Shown here: piece by piece, positions 6,008 to 14,246 of the stretch
Layout: every line of letters begins with the position of its first letter
Position numbering within the stretch: the first letter of the stretch is position 1
Origin: JAUSPI01 sp964650385
GTDB taxonomy: Bacteria; Desulfobacterota; Syntrophia; Syntrophales; JADFWA01
NCBI GenBank assembly: GCA_964650385.1
Contig: CAZYTP010000058.1
Span: 1-16,913 of the forward strand
Length of the DNA: 16,913 nt
Reading direction: 5' to 3'
The notes under the pieces: generated by a model
Database searches by the model: none
The model's input: the letters and a program-made list of their open reading frames with translations, nothing else
What the model was told of the DNA's origin: nothing
Translations under genes and position numbers: made by a program

Positions 6008-7063
6008 CTACCGTATTGCGTCGGCAATAGCCTCCAAAGGAAGAACCTTGTCCACCACTCCCAGCTTAATAGCCTCCTGTGGCATACCGAAAACCACGCA
6101 TGTTGCTTCGTCCTGGGCAATGGTCAGGGCACCGGCTTCCTTCATTTCAGACATACCTCTGGCACCATCGTCACCCATACCCGTCATGATAACAGCGACG
6201 GCATTGGAACCGGCATACCTTGCGGCCGAACGGAACAACACGTCAACCGAAGGGCGATGCCTGGCAACCAGCGGGCCGTCCTTTAACTGAACGTAGTATC
6301 GAGCGCCACTTCTATGTAAAATGAGGTGCCGGTTTCCGGGAGCTATCAATGCCCTGCCGCGCAGAACACTGTCCCCTTCAGCCGCCTCTTTAACTTCAAT
6401 GCGACAAAGATCATTAAGGCGCTTTGAAAATGCCTTTGTAAAGTTTTCCGGCATGTGCTGGACAATGACAATGCCGGGACAATCCCGGGGCAATGCCTCC
6501 AGAAAGACACGCAGCGCCTCGGTGCCGCCGGTAGAGGCCCCAACAACAATTATCTTCTCGGTGGTGCGGAGCATCGCCTTGCCGGTCGGCGGGGCAATGA
6601 CAGCATCGGCAGTCAGTTTGGTCAGTACCATGTTTCGTCTGGTGGTAATGGATTTAACACGCGCCCGGGCGGCGGCCTTGACGGAATCACAAATCGTTAT
6701 TCGCGATTCTTCCAGGAACTTTTTTACGCCCATCTTTGACTTCTGAATAATATCCAGTGCTCCATATTCCAATGCCCTGAGTGTGGTTTCACACCCTTTT
6801 TCCGTCAGGCTGGAACACATGACCACCGGAAGCGGGTGCTGGCTCATGATCTTATGCAAAAAGGTGATGCCATCCATCCGTGGCATCTCCACGTCAAGGG
6901 TTATGACATCGGGCACGTCTTTCCTTATCTTGTCGGCCGCAATGTAGGGGTCTGCGGCGACGCCAATAACCTCGATAGCGGGATCAGACTCCAGAATTTC
7001 CGTAAGAGATTTACGCACGACGGCAGAATCATCGACAATAAGTACTTTGATTTTCTTGCTCAC
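6008..7063 (-). CDS. cheB: CheB, chemoreceptor glutamate methylesterase/glutamine deamidase
   Basis: CheB removes methyl groups from chemoreceptors when phosphorylated by CheA, resetting receptor sensitivity. Its 351 residues divide into a receiver domain (1 to about 125) with D11, D12 and phosphoacceptor D57 (LDVEMP), and a C-terminal methylesterase domain (about 168-350). The catalytic triad is visible: S177 in GASTGGTE, H203 in QHMPE and D299 in TGMGDDGA. The receiver's usual K-P is K108-S109 here, and S84 stands where Thr or Ser is expected. The start codon is GTG at 7063 with GAGGT 9 nt upstream. It follows cheR by 31 nt and is the last gene of the operon. Confidence 0.97.
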   Translation of the reverse strand: MSKKIKVLIVDDSAVVRKSLTEILESDPAIEVIGVAADPYIAADKIRKDVPDVITLDVEMPRMDGITFLHKIMSQHPLPVVMCSSLTEKGCETTLRALEYGALDIIQKSKMGVKKFLEESRITICDSVKAAARARVKSITTRRNMVLTKLTADAVIAPPTGKAMLRTTEKIIVVGASTGGTEALRVFLEALPRDCPGIVIVQHMPENFTKAFSKRLNDLCRIEVKEAAEGDSVLRGRALIAPGNRHLILHRSGARYYVQLKDGPLVARHRPSVDVLFRSAARYAGSNAVAVIMTGMGDDGARGMSEMKEAGALTIAQDEATCVVFGMPQEAIKLGVVDKVLPLEAIADAIR

Positions 7064-7094
7064 CCCAGAATTACCTCAAAAAGTCGTATGGTTA

Positions 7095-8024
7095 TCAAAG
7101 CTGGCTCCCCTTGAAAGCCCTTTGCTGACTCTCGCCAGGGGACCGGGTATTTACTTTCTTATAGACGGTCGGGATGACTGCATCGAATTGACCGTTAATG
7201 CCGTGTAACGATTCAGAGTGGCCGATAAACAAATACCCATCCGGGGTAAGTTGGTTATAGAATTTATCAAATAATTTAATATGCGTCTGTCGATCAAAAT
7301 AAATGACTACATTACGACAAAATATGATATCTATCGGCGTCTTGATGCCAAAGTCCCTGTCCATTAGGTTAAGTTTACGGAAGTTAATACAGCCGCGCAG
7401 TTCCGGAACAACACGAAAAAAACCGGCATGGGAGTTCTTGCCACGCATCAGGTACTTGTGTTTCAAGACATTAGGGACCGGTTCAATCAAGTCTTTGTCA
7501 TAAATCCCCTGTCTGGCAGTTGCCAGCACCTTTGTGGATATGTCCGTTGCGAGTATGGAAAATTTGTCCTTCACATTTCCTGCAAAAAACTCCGAAAGAA
7601 CCATGGCCAGGGTATAGGGTTCTTCCCCGCTGGAGCAACCAGCACTCCAGACATACAGCTTCCTCTTTGAACCGACTCGGCCTGACCGGAGAAGTGTTGG
7701 CAATATCTGTTGCGTCAGTATGTCAAAATGCACCGACTCCCGAAAAAAGTCCGTTTTGTTTGTTGTGACCACATCAATCATCTGAGCAAGTTCCTCAGAG
7801 TGGCCTTCCGGGCTTATTATATAATTATAGTATTCTTCAAATGAAGTCATGCCGAGAGCACGTAAACGCCTGTTAAGCCTTGATGTCAACATGACCTTCT
7901 TGCTAAGAGGTAGCTTGATACCGCATTGGGAATGGATAAATTCACTGAAACGGCTAAACTCACGGCCAGACATTTTGCAAATTTGAAATGCTGGCGCTAC
8001 AGAACCGTCGTTTTGTGAGCACAT
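7095..8024 (-). CDS. cheR: CheR, chemoreceptor glutamate methyltransferase
   Basis: CheR methylates glutamates of chemoreceptors with S-adenosylmethionine, the counterpart of CheB. I start it at ATG 8024 (309 residues) because AGGAG stands 7 nt upstream; a longer frame to 8057 lacks such a site. The N-terminal helical domain (about 20-80) ends in VVTTNKTDFFRE at 85-96. The SAM-binding signature WSAGCSSGEEPYTLAM covers 126-141, the acidic strand TDIS 160-163, and FCRNVVIYFD 235-244. It sits between cheW (125-nt gap) and cheB (31-nt gap). The larger gap holds only a weak hairpin and no clear promoter. Confidence 0.96.
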   Translation of the reverse strand: MCSQNDGSVAPAFQICKMSGREFSRFSEFIHSQCGIKLPLSKKVMLTSRLNRRLRALGMTSFEEYYNYIISPEGHSEELAQMIDVVTTNKTDFFRESVHFDILTQQILPTLLRSGRVGSKRKLYVWSAGCSSGEEPYTLAMVLSEFFAGNVKDKFSILATDISTKVLATARQGIYDKDLIEPVPNVLKHKYLMRGKNSHAGFFRVVPELRGCINFRKLNLMDRDFGIKTPIDIIFCRNVVIYFDRQTHIKLFDKFYNQLTPDGYLFIGHSESLHGINGQFDAVIPTVYKKVNTRSPGESQQRAFKGSQL

Positions 8025-8149
8025 ATTCAGTCTCCTACCCATAACGTTTTGAATCAAGCATAAAGACCCACATGATTGCTGAACATATCATTGCAGGAGG
8101 GCATAAAGCTTGTCCCCGACTCAGATCGGAGCTCTTCCCCTGCATATAC

Positions 8150-8749
8150 CTATACCCTTGCCTCCTGGGCATCGGGGTCATTGTCCGGTTTCCCCATATC
8201 CAGATCCAGTGATGCCTCCTCGGATTCAATATCCTGTTCCTCTTCCATGACCGGGGCTGAGGCTCCAGCAGTGCTCTGCATTACAGCCAGTTCCGCTTCG
8301 GAAAGTACCCGGTCGATATCAAGAATGATCAGGAACTTTTCATCATTCTGTTTACCCATGCCCTGCATGAAATCGGTATTGATTTTTGCTCCGATTTTCG
8401 GAGGTGGTGATATATGACTCGGGTCAAGGTCAATCACCTCCTGCACCGAGTCGGCAAGGGCGCCGATCTGCATAAGATCACCCCCCGCCTCAACCTCCAC
8501 AATCACAATACAGGTATCCACCGTCTTTTTGATGGCGGACATGCCGAGTTTCAAACGCAGGTCGATTACCGGGACAACGTTACCGCGCAGGTTGATCACC
8601 CCGCGAAGAAAGTCAGGCATTCGTGGTATCTTGGTAATGGTAGTGTAATCCAGCACCTCTCGTACCTTTGCAATCTGGAACGCAAATTGTTCATCGGCCA
8701 GTACAAAGGTAAGATACTGAGTCACCTGGTTCAATTCTTCTGAACTCAT
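8150..8749 (-). CDS. cheW: CheW, chemotaxis coupling protein with acidic C-terminal tail
   Basis: CheW couples chemoreceptors to CheA in the signalling array. The CheW fold spans about 10-155, with FQIAKVREVLDYTTITKIP, then VINLRGNVVPVIDLR (NLRG at 53-56), and the C-terminal FLIILDIDRVLS strand. The protein is 199 residues; the last roughly 44 (156-199) form an extra, Ala/Ser then Glu/Asp-rich tail with no predicted fold. Most CheW proteins end near the last strand, so the tail is an addition. It starts at ATG 8749 with a GGGGGAAG site, 23 nt after the chemoreceptor gene, so receptor and coupler are made together. Confidence 0.96.
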   Translation of the reverse strand: MSSEELNQVTQYLTFVLADEQFAFQIAKVREVLDYTTITKIPRMPDFLRGVINLRGNVVPVIDLRLKLGMSAIKKTVDTCIVIVEVEAGGDLMQIGALADSVQEVIDLDPSHISPPPKIGAKINTDFMQGMGKQNDEKFLIILDIDRVLSEAELAVMQSTAGASAPVMEEEQDIESEEASLDLDMGKPDNDPDAQEARV

Positions 8750-8772
8750 AATACTTCCCCCTTTCCCCTGGT

Positions 8773-11256
8773 TTAGTACCGATCGAATTCTCTGTCATCG
8801 GTCATGTCCAGAATAACACTCGGTGCTACATTACCAACTGATCCCTCATTATCTTTTGCAGACACTTTTGACGCTTGCGCCTTTTGTTTGACATGTACTG
8901 CGGTTCCGCGCTTCCCCTTCTTCTTTGAACCTGACGCATCCTCAAGTTGAGGGGTACTACTTTTTAGCTGTGCCTGCGCTTCACGTCCGGAATTTCCATT
9001 CACCTTGAAAAACGCCGCAGTCATACGGAGCAGTTCCGCCTGACCCGAAAGCTCTTCGGTTGTCGAAGCCATCTCTTCGGTGGCGGCGGCACTTTGCTGG
9101 ATCACCTGGTCGAGTTGTACGACAGCCTCTGTAACTTGCTGAATACCGTTGGACTGCTCAGCACTGGTAGTGCTAATTTCCTGTAGCAATTCAGCTGTTT
9201 TCTGAATACCAGGCACAATCTCTGCTATAAGCTCGCCCGCCTTTTCGGCGACCTCCACGCTGGTACCGGACAGATCACCAATCTCTTTCGCGGCGGTCTG
9301 GCTACGTTCAGCAAGCTTGCGTACTTCGGCGGCTACAACGGCAAAACCTTTGCCATGCTCCCCGGCACGAGCAGCCTCGATAGCGGCGTTGAGCGCCAGC
9401 ATATTGGTCTGTCGGGCAATCTCCTCAATAATGCCGATTTTTTCCGCAATACTGTTCATAGCTTTAACAGTTTCAGCTACCCGCCTTCCACCTTCCTCCG
9501 CATCGGTGGCTGCCTTATCTGCAATCGCAGCAGTTTCTCTGGCGTTATCGGCGTTCTCAGCCACTGAACTGTTCATCTCTTCCATGGAACTTGAAACCTC
9601 CTCGACACTTGCCGACTGCTCGGTGGCACCCTGTGACATCTGCTCGGAAGCGGAACTCATCTCCTCGCTGCCCGCAGCAACCTGTTCAGCGGCTGTTTGC
9701 ACATCAATCGCAAAACGCGTAATCTTATCGATCATCGTGTTCAGACTGTTCTTAATCTCGTTGAAATCTCCCTTGTACTCGGCAGTAATTTCTTCAGGTA
9801 TATCACCTTTACTGATACGCTCAACATATGTGGCGGCGAGTGTCAGTGGATCGATTACCGTATCCAGAGTGCGGTTTAACCCCTGAATGATCTTTTTGAA
9901 GTCACCCTCATGCTTCGAGTCATCCGCACGCATATGAAGCCTCCCTTCAACTGCGCTTTCTGTCAGCATGTTTACGTCGTTTACCACAGCATTGATCGGT
10001 TTGATGATACTGGTTCGACTGATAAAAAAAGTCGCAGTCAAAACTGTTCCCAACAGAATCAAGGATACCAGGGCGATCATTCCCGAGACCCGTCGAATAT
10101 CCGCTTTTGTTGAATCAACATGCTTTTTCATTTCAACCGATGCCACATTTGCCGCTTTTTTTATTTCCGCTTTCCTGACCGCAACCAGCGTATCTATGTC
10201 ATCCACGTAAAGACCTGTGCCTATAACCCAATCCCACTCATCGAAGAACTTAACAAATGAAAGCTTGGGAACAGGCTTGGCCGCACCATACTTCGGCCAA
10301 TCGTAATCAACAAATCCCTCCCCTTTTTCACGGCAGACTCTGGCAAATTCAACGAAAATCCTTTTGCCGTTTGGGTCTTTGTTGCCCGAAACATCACTAC
10401 CCTCCATTTCAGGCTTATAAGGATGCATGATCATCTTGGGTTGCAAATCGTTTATCCAAAAATAATCTTTAGCCTCGGGGCCATATCTTAAGGTCCGGAT
10501 CATAGCTATTGCATCCGATTTCAACTTTCCCTGGGCAACCTCCATGTAGACTCCCGTACCTATAACCCAGTTCCATGGCTTGAATAATTTCACAAATGAA
10601 AGCTTTTGCACAGGTTTCTCCGAACCGTACTTCGGCCAATAGTAATCAACAAATCCCTCCCCTTTTTCACGACAGGCCTCGGCAAATTCAACGAAAATCC
10701 TTTTGCCGTTTGGGTCTTTGTTGCCCGAAACATCATTACCCTCCGTTTCAGGCTTATAAGGGTGCATGATCATCCTGGGATGCAAATCGTTTATCCAGAA
10801 GTAATCCTTACCATCGGGACCGTAGCGAAGCTTTCTGATAAGATCAGCCGCCTTTGCCTGCTTTTGTCGCAGACTGAGATTCTGTTCCTTTTCAATACTC
10901 TTCAGAATAGAATAAGCTGTATTGACGGCATTTGAAAGAGGTTCCTTATACACTTCTTTCAGCTTTTCAGGGTTATGGGCGTCATTATATGCCCTCTGGA
11001 GAACAGACATGGCTGTCTGTACCTCAGACTTGAGATATTCTTTCTTCTGGGAAATAAGCTCTTGACGATATTTCTCGACGCCTGCTTCCATTGTACGTAT
11101 ATTATCTGTGCTCATCTTTTCGATTTGTACAACAGCTTTTTGCCCATTACCATTTAACTGCCAAATAGACAAAAGACCCACAGCAGCCGAAACAGTGAGC
11201 AAGGACACGGCTACTAACAATATGATCTTTGTACTTATTTTCATGTTTAATTTCAT
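8773..11256 (-). CDS. Membrane methyl-accepting chemotaxis protein with tandem Cache domains
   Basis: This is an 827-residue chemoreceptor. TM1 is at about 11-33, the periplasmic region at 34-390 and TM2 at about 392-414. HAMP (415-467) and a HAMP-like second unit (468-520) follow, then the signalling coiled coil (520-750). The hairpin tip has EEIARQTNMLALNAAIEAAR (611-630) and the canonical stretch that follows. Two Cache_2-like modules, each with KDYFWIND, MIMHPYKPE and WVIGTG, occupy 141-240 and 254-353. They share about 79 of 100 residues by hand alignment, indicating duplication. Such modules commonly sense small carboxylates, but the ligand is unknown. After 750 comes a Lys/Ser/Ala-rich linker ending in EFDRY, which fits the aromatic pentapeptide that tethers CheR/CheB. 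Start M1 is chosen with AAGGAGG 12 nt upstream. Confidence 0.95.
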   Translation of the reverse strand: MKLNMKISTKIILLVAVSLLTVSAAVGLLSIWQLNGNGQKAVVQIEKMSTDNIRTMEAGVEKYRQELISQKKEYLKSEVQTAMSVLQRAYNDAHNPEKLKEVYKEPLSNAVNTAYSILKSIEKEQNLSLRQKQAKAADLIRKLRYGPDGKDYFWINDLHPRMIMHPYKPETEGNDVSGNKDPNGKRIFVEFAEACREKGEGFVDYYWPKYGSEKPVQKLSFVKLFKPWNWVIGTGVYMEVAQGKLKSDAIAMIRTLRYGPEAKDYFWINDLQPKMIMHPYKPEMEGSDVSGNKDPNGKRIFVEFARVCREKGEGFVDYDWPKYGAAKPVPKLSFVKFFDEWDWVIGTGLYVDDIDTLVAVRKAEIKKAANVASVEMKKHVDSTKADIRRVSGMIALVSLILLGTVLTATFFISRTSIIKPINAVVNDVNMLTESAVEGRLHMRADDSKHEGDFKKIIQGLNRTLDTVIDPLTLAATYVERISKGDIPEEITAEYKGDFNEIKNSLNTMIDKITRFAIDVQTAAEQVAAGSEEMSSASEQMSQGATEQSASVEEVSSSMEEMNSSVAENADNARETAAIADKAATDAEEGGRRVAETVKAMNSIAEKIGIIEEIARQTNMLALNAAIEAARAGEHGKGFAVVAAEVRKLAERSQTAAKEIGDLSGTSVEVAEKAGELIAEIVPGIQKTAELLQEISTTSAEQSNGIQQVTEAVVQLDQVIQQSAAATEEMASTTEELSGQAELLRMTAAFFKVNGNSGREAQAQLKSSTPQLEDASGSKKKGKRGTAVHVKQKAQASKVSAKDNEGSVGNVAPSVILDMTDDREFDRY
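10204..10830. repeat. Direct duplication of the Cache module within the chemoreceptor gene
   Basis: Two copies (10543-10830 and 10204-10491) are offset by 339 bp, exactly 113 codons. A 55-bp stretch is identical between them (10342-10396 and 10681-10735). This is more conserved than protein selection alone requires, suggesting recent duplication or gene conversion. Confidence 0.88.
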
Positions 11257-11277
11257 TTTAAAATCTATCCTCCTTGT

Positions 11278-11292
11278 TATCGAAATTCGATA
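11278..11292. promoter_or_regulatory. Palindrome before the chemoreceptor ribosome site
   Basis: TATCGAAATTCGATA is a 7-bp perfect inverted repeat around one base, immediately upstream of the AAGGAGG site of the chemoreceptor gene. It lies in the 127-nt cheA-to-receptor gap, which also holds a TATAAT hexamer (minus strand, 11376-11371) without a good -35. It could be an operator, but a one-base loop makes it a poor RNA hairpin. The function is unknown. Confidence 0.3.
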
Positions 11293-11383
11293 GTAGTGTT
11301 TCAGCTATCTATGAAATATCGTCCCTTATGCAAACTTCTGCAGTCCACAATTTTCCCCACCACCTTTCTTATTATATAAAGCT

Positions 11384-13489
11384 TCAAATTTGGACTCTAA
11401 ACTCTGCTGTTTCTTCTCTTTCAGCACATCGGATCAACTTCGGAACGTCCACGATGAGGGCGATGCTGCCGTCTCCCATGATGGTTGCCCCAGAGACACC
11501 CTCAACATCACGATATGCCCTGCCCAGGGACTTGATTACGGTCTGGTGGTCACCGATTATCTCGTCCACCACAATACCAACACGAATGCCGTCGTTCCGC
11601 ACAATGGCAATCTGCTCCACAGAAGGCCTGCCGTTAGACATTACAAATATCTCACGCAGGCGCACATAGGGAATCAACTCACCCCTCACCGATATCACAT
11701 GACGGTTATGGGCATTCGCAATGTCAATCTCCAAAAGTGTCACGCATTCCTCCACCACGGCAAGCGGCAGAACAAAACGACTCTCTTCCACCTTCACCAG
11801 CAGCCCGTCTATAATGGCCAGGGTCAACGGCAGGGTAAGGGCAATGGTCGTACCACGTCCTTTTTTACTGGATATTTCGATGGATCCGCGCAGGGCATCT
11901 ATCTCGCGTTTGACCACATCCATGCCCACACCACGGCCGGACACATTGGTTACACACTTGGCCATGGAAAAACCAGGCATAAAAATGAACTTGAATATCT
12001 CGGATTCGTCGAGCACCGCCCCCGGTTCGATTAATCCCTTCTCAGTCGCCTTGGACTTAATGACCTCAGGATCGAGACCCTTTCCGTTATCCTCTATTGT
12101 GATAACCACGCTGGCGCCAGCATGGGTAGCAGTCAGGAGGATTTTCCCCTTGCGGGGCTTGCCCGCGGCGCTGCGTTCATCAGGTGATTCAATGCCGTGG
12201 TCAATACTGTTTCGTATAAGATGCACAAGGGGATCGTCCAAACGCTCTATTACGGTCTTGTCCAGTTCGGTTTCTCCCCCCTCGGTAACCAGGTCTATCT
12301 CTTTACCCAGTTCAGCAGACAAATCGCGTACAAGACGCCTGAACTTGCTGAACGTGGTTCCGATCGGCAACATGCGAATGTTAAGCACGCAGTCGCGAAG
12401 TTCACCCGTCAACCGCTCAATCTCTTCAGTGGGATTGACCAGATCGGCTATATCCACAGTAGTGGCAATCTGGGTAAGCCGGGCCTGGGTAATAACCAGC
12501 TCTCCTACAAGGTTGATGAGCTTGTCGAGCCTGTCGGCCGGCACACGAACGCTGGCGACCCTCGCTGCAGACGTTTTCTTGTCAAGAATCTGTTGCTCCT
12601 TCAAGGCCGACTCTACCTTGTCTTTAGACACCGCCCCTGACTCAACGAGCATTTCGCCTATTCTCTTCTGATGGCTCAGGGTCTCATCGACCTGTGTCCG
12701 GGTGATGTCTCCACGATCAACCAGGATCTCACCCAAGCGTCGTTTAGTCCCATTTATATCTTCCGAATCATCAGAAATTTCGCGAATGGAAATCTCACTT
12801 TCGTCCTCAACGAAAATGAAAACATCCTTGATGGCGTCAACGCCACGGTCTGTTGTCAGGATCACGTCCCAAAAGAGATAACACTGTTCAGCGTTCAGTT
12901 CGTCAAGCACCGGAATGTCCTCGATTTGTGCCACAATAGTACATTCACCAAGCTGGTACAACTCGTCTAAAAGCAATGACGGGTCCATACCCGAACGTAA
13001 AATAGCCGGATCGGGACGAAACCTCATGCGATAGGTAATATTTTCTCCTCCCGTCCTGACTGTGGGAGAAGGTACTTTAGTGTCTGCGTCGACAGTGTCA
13101 TCGACACTATCTTTATCCGACAAAAAGGTGTTGAGACCGGCGACAATTCGGTTAATCTGTTCGGCGTCCGCCGCCGGACCGCCTACTGAAGCGTTCAATA
13201 GAAGTTTTATTTGATCGCATGATTTTAAGGTTAGATCCGTTAGTTGTTTGGTAACGGGTATCCGACCTTCCCGAACAAGGTCGAAAACAGTCTCCACATG
13301 ATGGGTAAAGTCAGTAATATCATTGAGACCAAACATTGAACTGGAACCCTTTATCGTATGAATTGCTCGAAACGCCCGGTTTACAAGATCAAGGTCGTCC
13401 GGTGATTCCTCCATCTCCAGTAATACGCTCTCCAGCTCAATAATCAGCTCGTCCGCTTCCTGTAAAAACGTCTGCACATGTCTGTCCAT
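11384..13489 (-). CDS. cheA: CheA, chemotaxis histidine kinase
   Basis: CheA phosphorylates CheY and CheB in response to chemoreceptors. Start ATG 13489 (701 residues) has GGGAG 5 nt upstream. The domains in order are HPt P1 with phosphoacceptor H44 (AIHTIKGSS), a P2-like module about 150-240, an unusual 250-300 segment, dimerisation P3 about 310-375, ATPase P4 and CheW-like P5 about 555-690. P4 shows the N box (HLIRNSIDHGIE, 423-434), G1 (EDNGKG, 466-471), F box (FMPGFS, 503-508) and G2 (GRGVGMD, 518-524). The 250-300 segment has two 24-residue motifs, R(L/I)GxxLxxxG...Q, spaced like the MshEN cyclic di-GMP-binding motif. It follows cheY by 19 nt. Confidence 0.97.
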   Translation of the reverse strand: MDRHVQTFLQEADELIIELESVLLEMEESPDDLDLVNRAFRAIHTIKGSSSMFGLNDITDFTHHVETVFDLVREGRIPVTKQLTDLTLKSCDQIKLLLNASVGGPAADAEQINRIVAGLNTFLSDKDSVDDTVDADTKVPSPTVRTGGENITYRMRFRPDPAILRSGMDPSLLLDELYQLGECTIVAQIEDIPVLDELNAEQCYLFWDVILTTDRGVDAIKDVFIFVEDESEISIREISDDSEDINGTKRRLGEILVDRGDITRTQVDETLSHQKRIGEMLVESGAVSKDKVESALKEQQILDKKTSAARVASVRVPADRLDKLINLVGELVITQARLTQIATTVDIADLVNPTEEIERLTGELRDCVLNIRMLPIGTTFSKFRRLVRDLSAELGKEIDLVTEGGETELDKTVIERLDDPLVHLIRNSIDHGIESPDERSAAGKPRKGKILLTATHAGASVVITIEDNGKGLDPEVIKSKATEKGLIEPGAVLDESEIFKFIFMPGFSMAKCVTNVSGRGVGMDVVKREIDALRGSIEISSKKGRGTTIALTLPLTLAIIDGLLVKVEESRFVLPLAVVEECVTLLEIDIANAHNRHVISVRGELIPYVRLREIFVMSNGRPSVEQIAIVRNDGIRVGIVVDEIIGDHQTVIKSLGRAYRDVEGVSGATIMGDGSIALIVDVPKLIRCAEREETAEFRVQI

Positions 13490-13508
13490 CTTAACTCCCG
13501 ATAAACAC

Positions 13509-13874
13509 TTATCTAAGAACCTTCTTGACAACCATTAAAAGTTGTTCCGGTTTAAAAGGTTTTACGATCCAACCAGTTGCACCAGCGGCTTTGCCTTCCT
13601 GTTTTTTCCCGTCCTGGGATTCGGTGGTAAGCATGATGACCGGAATAAACTTGAATTCCGGCCTTGCTCGTACCTGTATGATTAATTCAATACCGTTCAT
13701 GTTAGGCATGTTAAGGTCGGTTATCAGCATGGCGACGGGACTGCCCACGATTTTTTTCAGAGCATCCTGACCATCAACGGCCTCGATAACTTCATAACCC
13801 GCCTGCTTGAGCGTAAAATTCACCATCTGCCTTATACTTATAGAATCATCGACTGTCATGATTACCTTTGACAT
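13509..13874 (-). CDS. cheY: CheY-type single-domain response regulator
   Basis: This 121-residue receiver domain carries the chemotaxis signal from CheA to its output. Acid-pocket D9 and D10, phosphoacceptor D53 (ITDLNMP), T83/T84 (LTTES) and K105 (VKPF) are all present. ATG 13874 has AGGAGG 6 nt upstream and starts 1 nt past the STAS gene stop; a longer frame to 13922 lies inside that gene and is rejected. With no flagellar genes in view, the target (flagellar switch or another output) cannot be determined. The position between STAS and cheA makes it the cognate regulator of this CheA. Confidence 0.95.
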   Translation of the reverse strand: MSKVIMTVDDSISIRQMVNFTLKQAGYEVIEAVDGQDALKKIVGSPVAMLITDLNMPNMNGIELIIQVRARPEFKFIPVIMLTTESQDGKKQEGKAAGATGWIVKPFKPEQLLMVVKKVLR

Positions 13875-13875
13875 T

Positions 13876-14190
13876 TCACGCCTCCTCATCGGTGGTGAAA
13901 AATGCTTCCGGATCGAGTCCAATACGGTCTATTGCATCCCTTACAACGTCAGGTGCCCCCGATACGGAAAATGTCCTGACCTTGTCTCTGGCCGTCCTGT
14001 AAGCCGAGCACAAAAGCTGAACACCGGCAGTGTCACAGTCACTCACCTCATCAAGCTTGAGAACCAATCCCTTAGATTTCTCAAGACAGCCCGCCAGTTC
14101 ACTTCGAATGGACGCCACCTCATATACCGTCATAGCGCCTTCGATCCTCAAAATGACTTTATTTTCATTTTCTTCTATTTTAAAAGCCAT
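13876..14190 (-). CDS. STAS-domain protein (anti-sigma factor antagonist type) in the che operon
   Basis: This 104-residue single STAS domain has the family signature DCDTAGVQLLCSAYRTA with D53-T54-A55-G56. T54 sits where the phosphorylated Ser/Thr of SpoIIAA-type proteins lies. I prefer ATG 14190 with GGGGA 6 nt upstream; a GTG one codon earlier is possible. It stands 56 nt after the receptor-like gene and 1 nt before cheY, so it is translated with cheY. No anti-sigma kinase is in the window. STAS proteins recur in deltaproteobacterial che clusters, but their role there is not established to my knowledge. It may form a partner-switch branch or an array component. Confidence 0.88.
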   Translation of the reverse strand: MAFKIEENENKVILRIEGAMTVYEVASIRSELAGCLEKSKGLVLKLDEVSDCDTAGVQLLCSAYRTARDKVRTFSVSGAPDVVRDAIDRIGLDPEAFFTTDEEA

Positions 14191-14246
14191 CACCTTTCCC
14201 CGCCTATCATGTTTTGTTCTTATATTTTATAGTTGACTCATTGAAC

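Noticed and set aside
8085..8140. Hairpin CTCCGA/TCGGGG in the cheW-cheR gap as a terminator
   Set aside because: Only six pairs with one wobble and no T-run on the minus strand. At most a minor processing or stability element.
11371..11376. TATAAT hexamer as an internal promoter for the chemoreceptor gene
   Set aside because: The -35 position at a 17-nt spacing is TAGAGT, a poor match, and the region is AT-rich enough for a chance hexamer.
13490..13531. N-terminal extension of CheA to 13531
   Set aside because: The extension overlaps the cheY end and has no ribosome site, whereas ATG 13489 has GGGAG 5 nt upstream.
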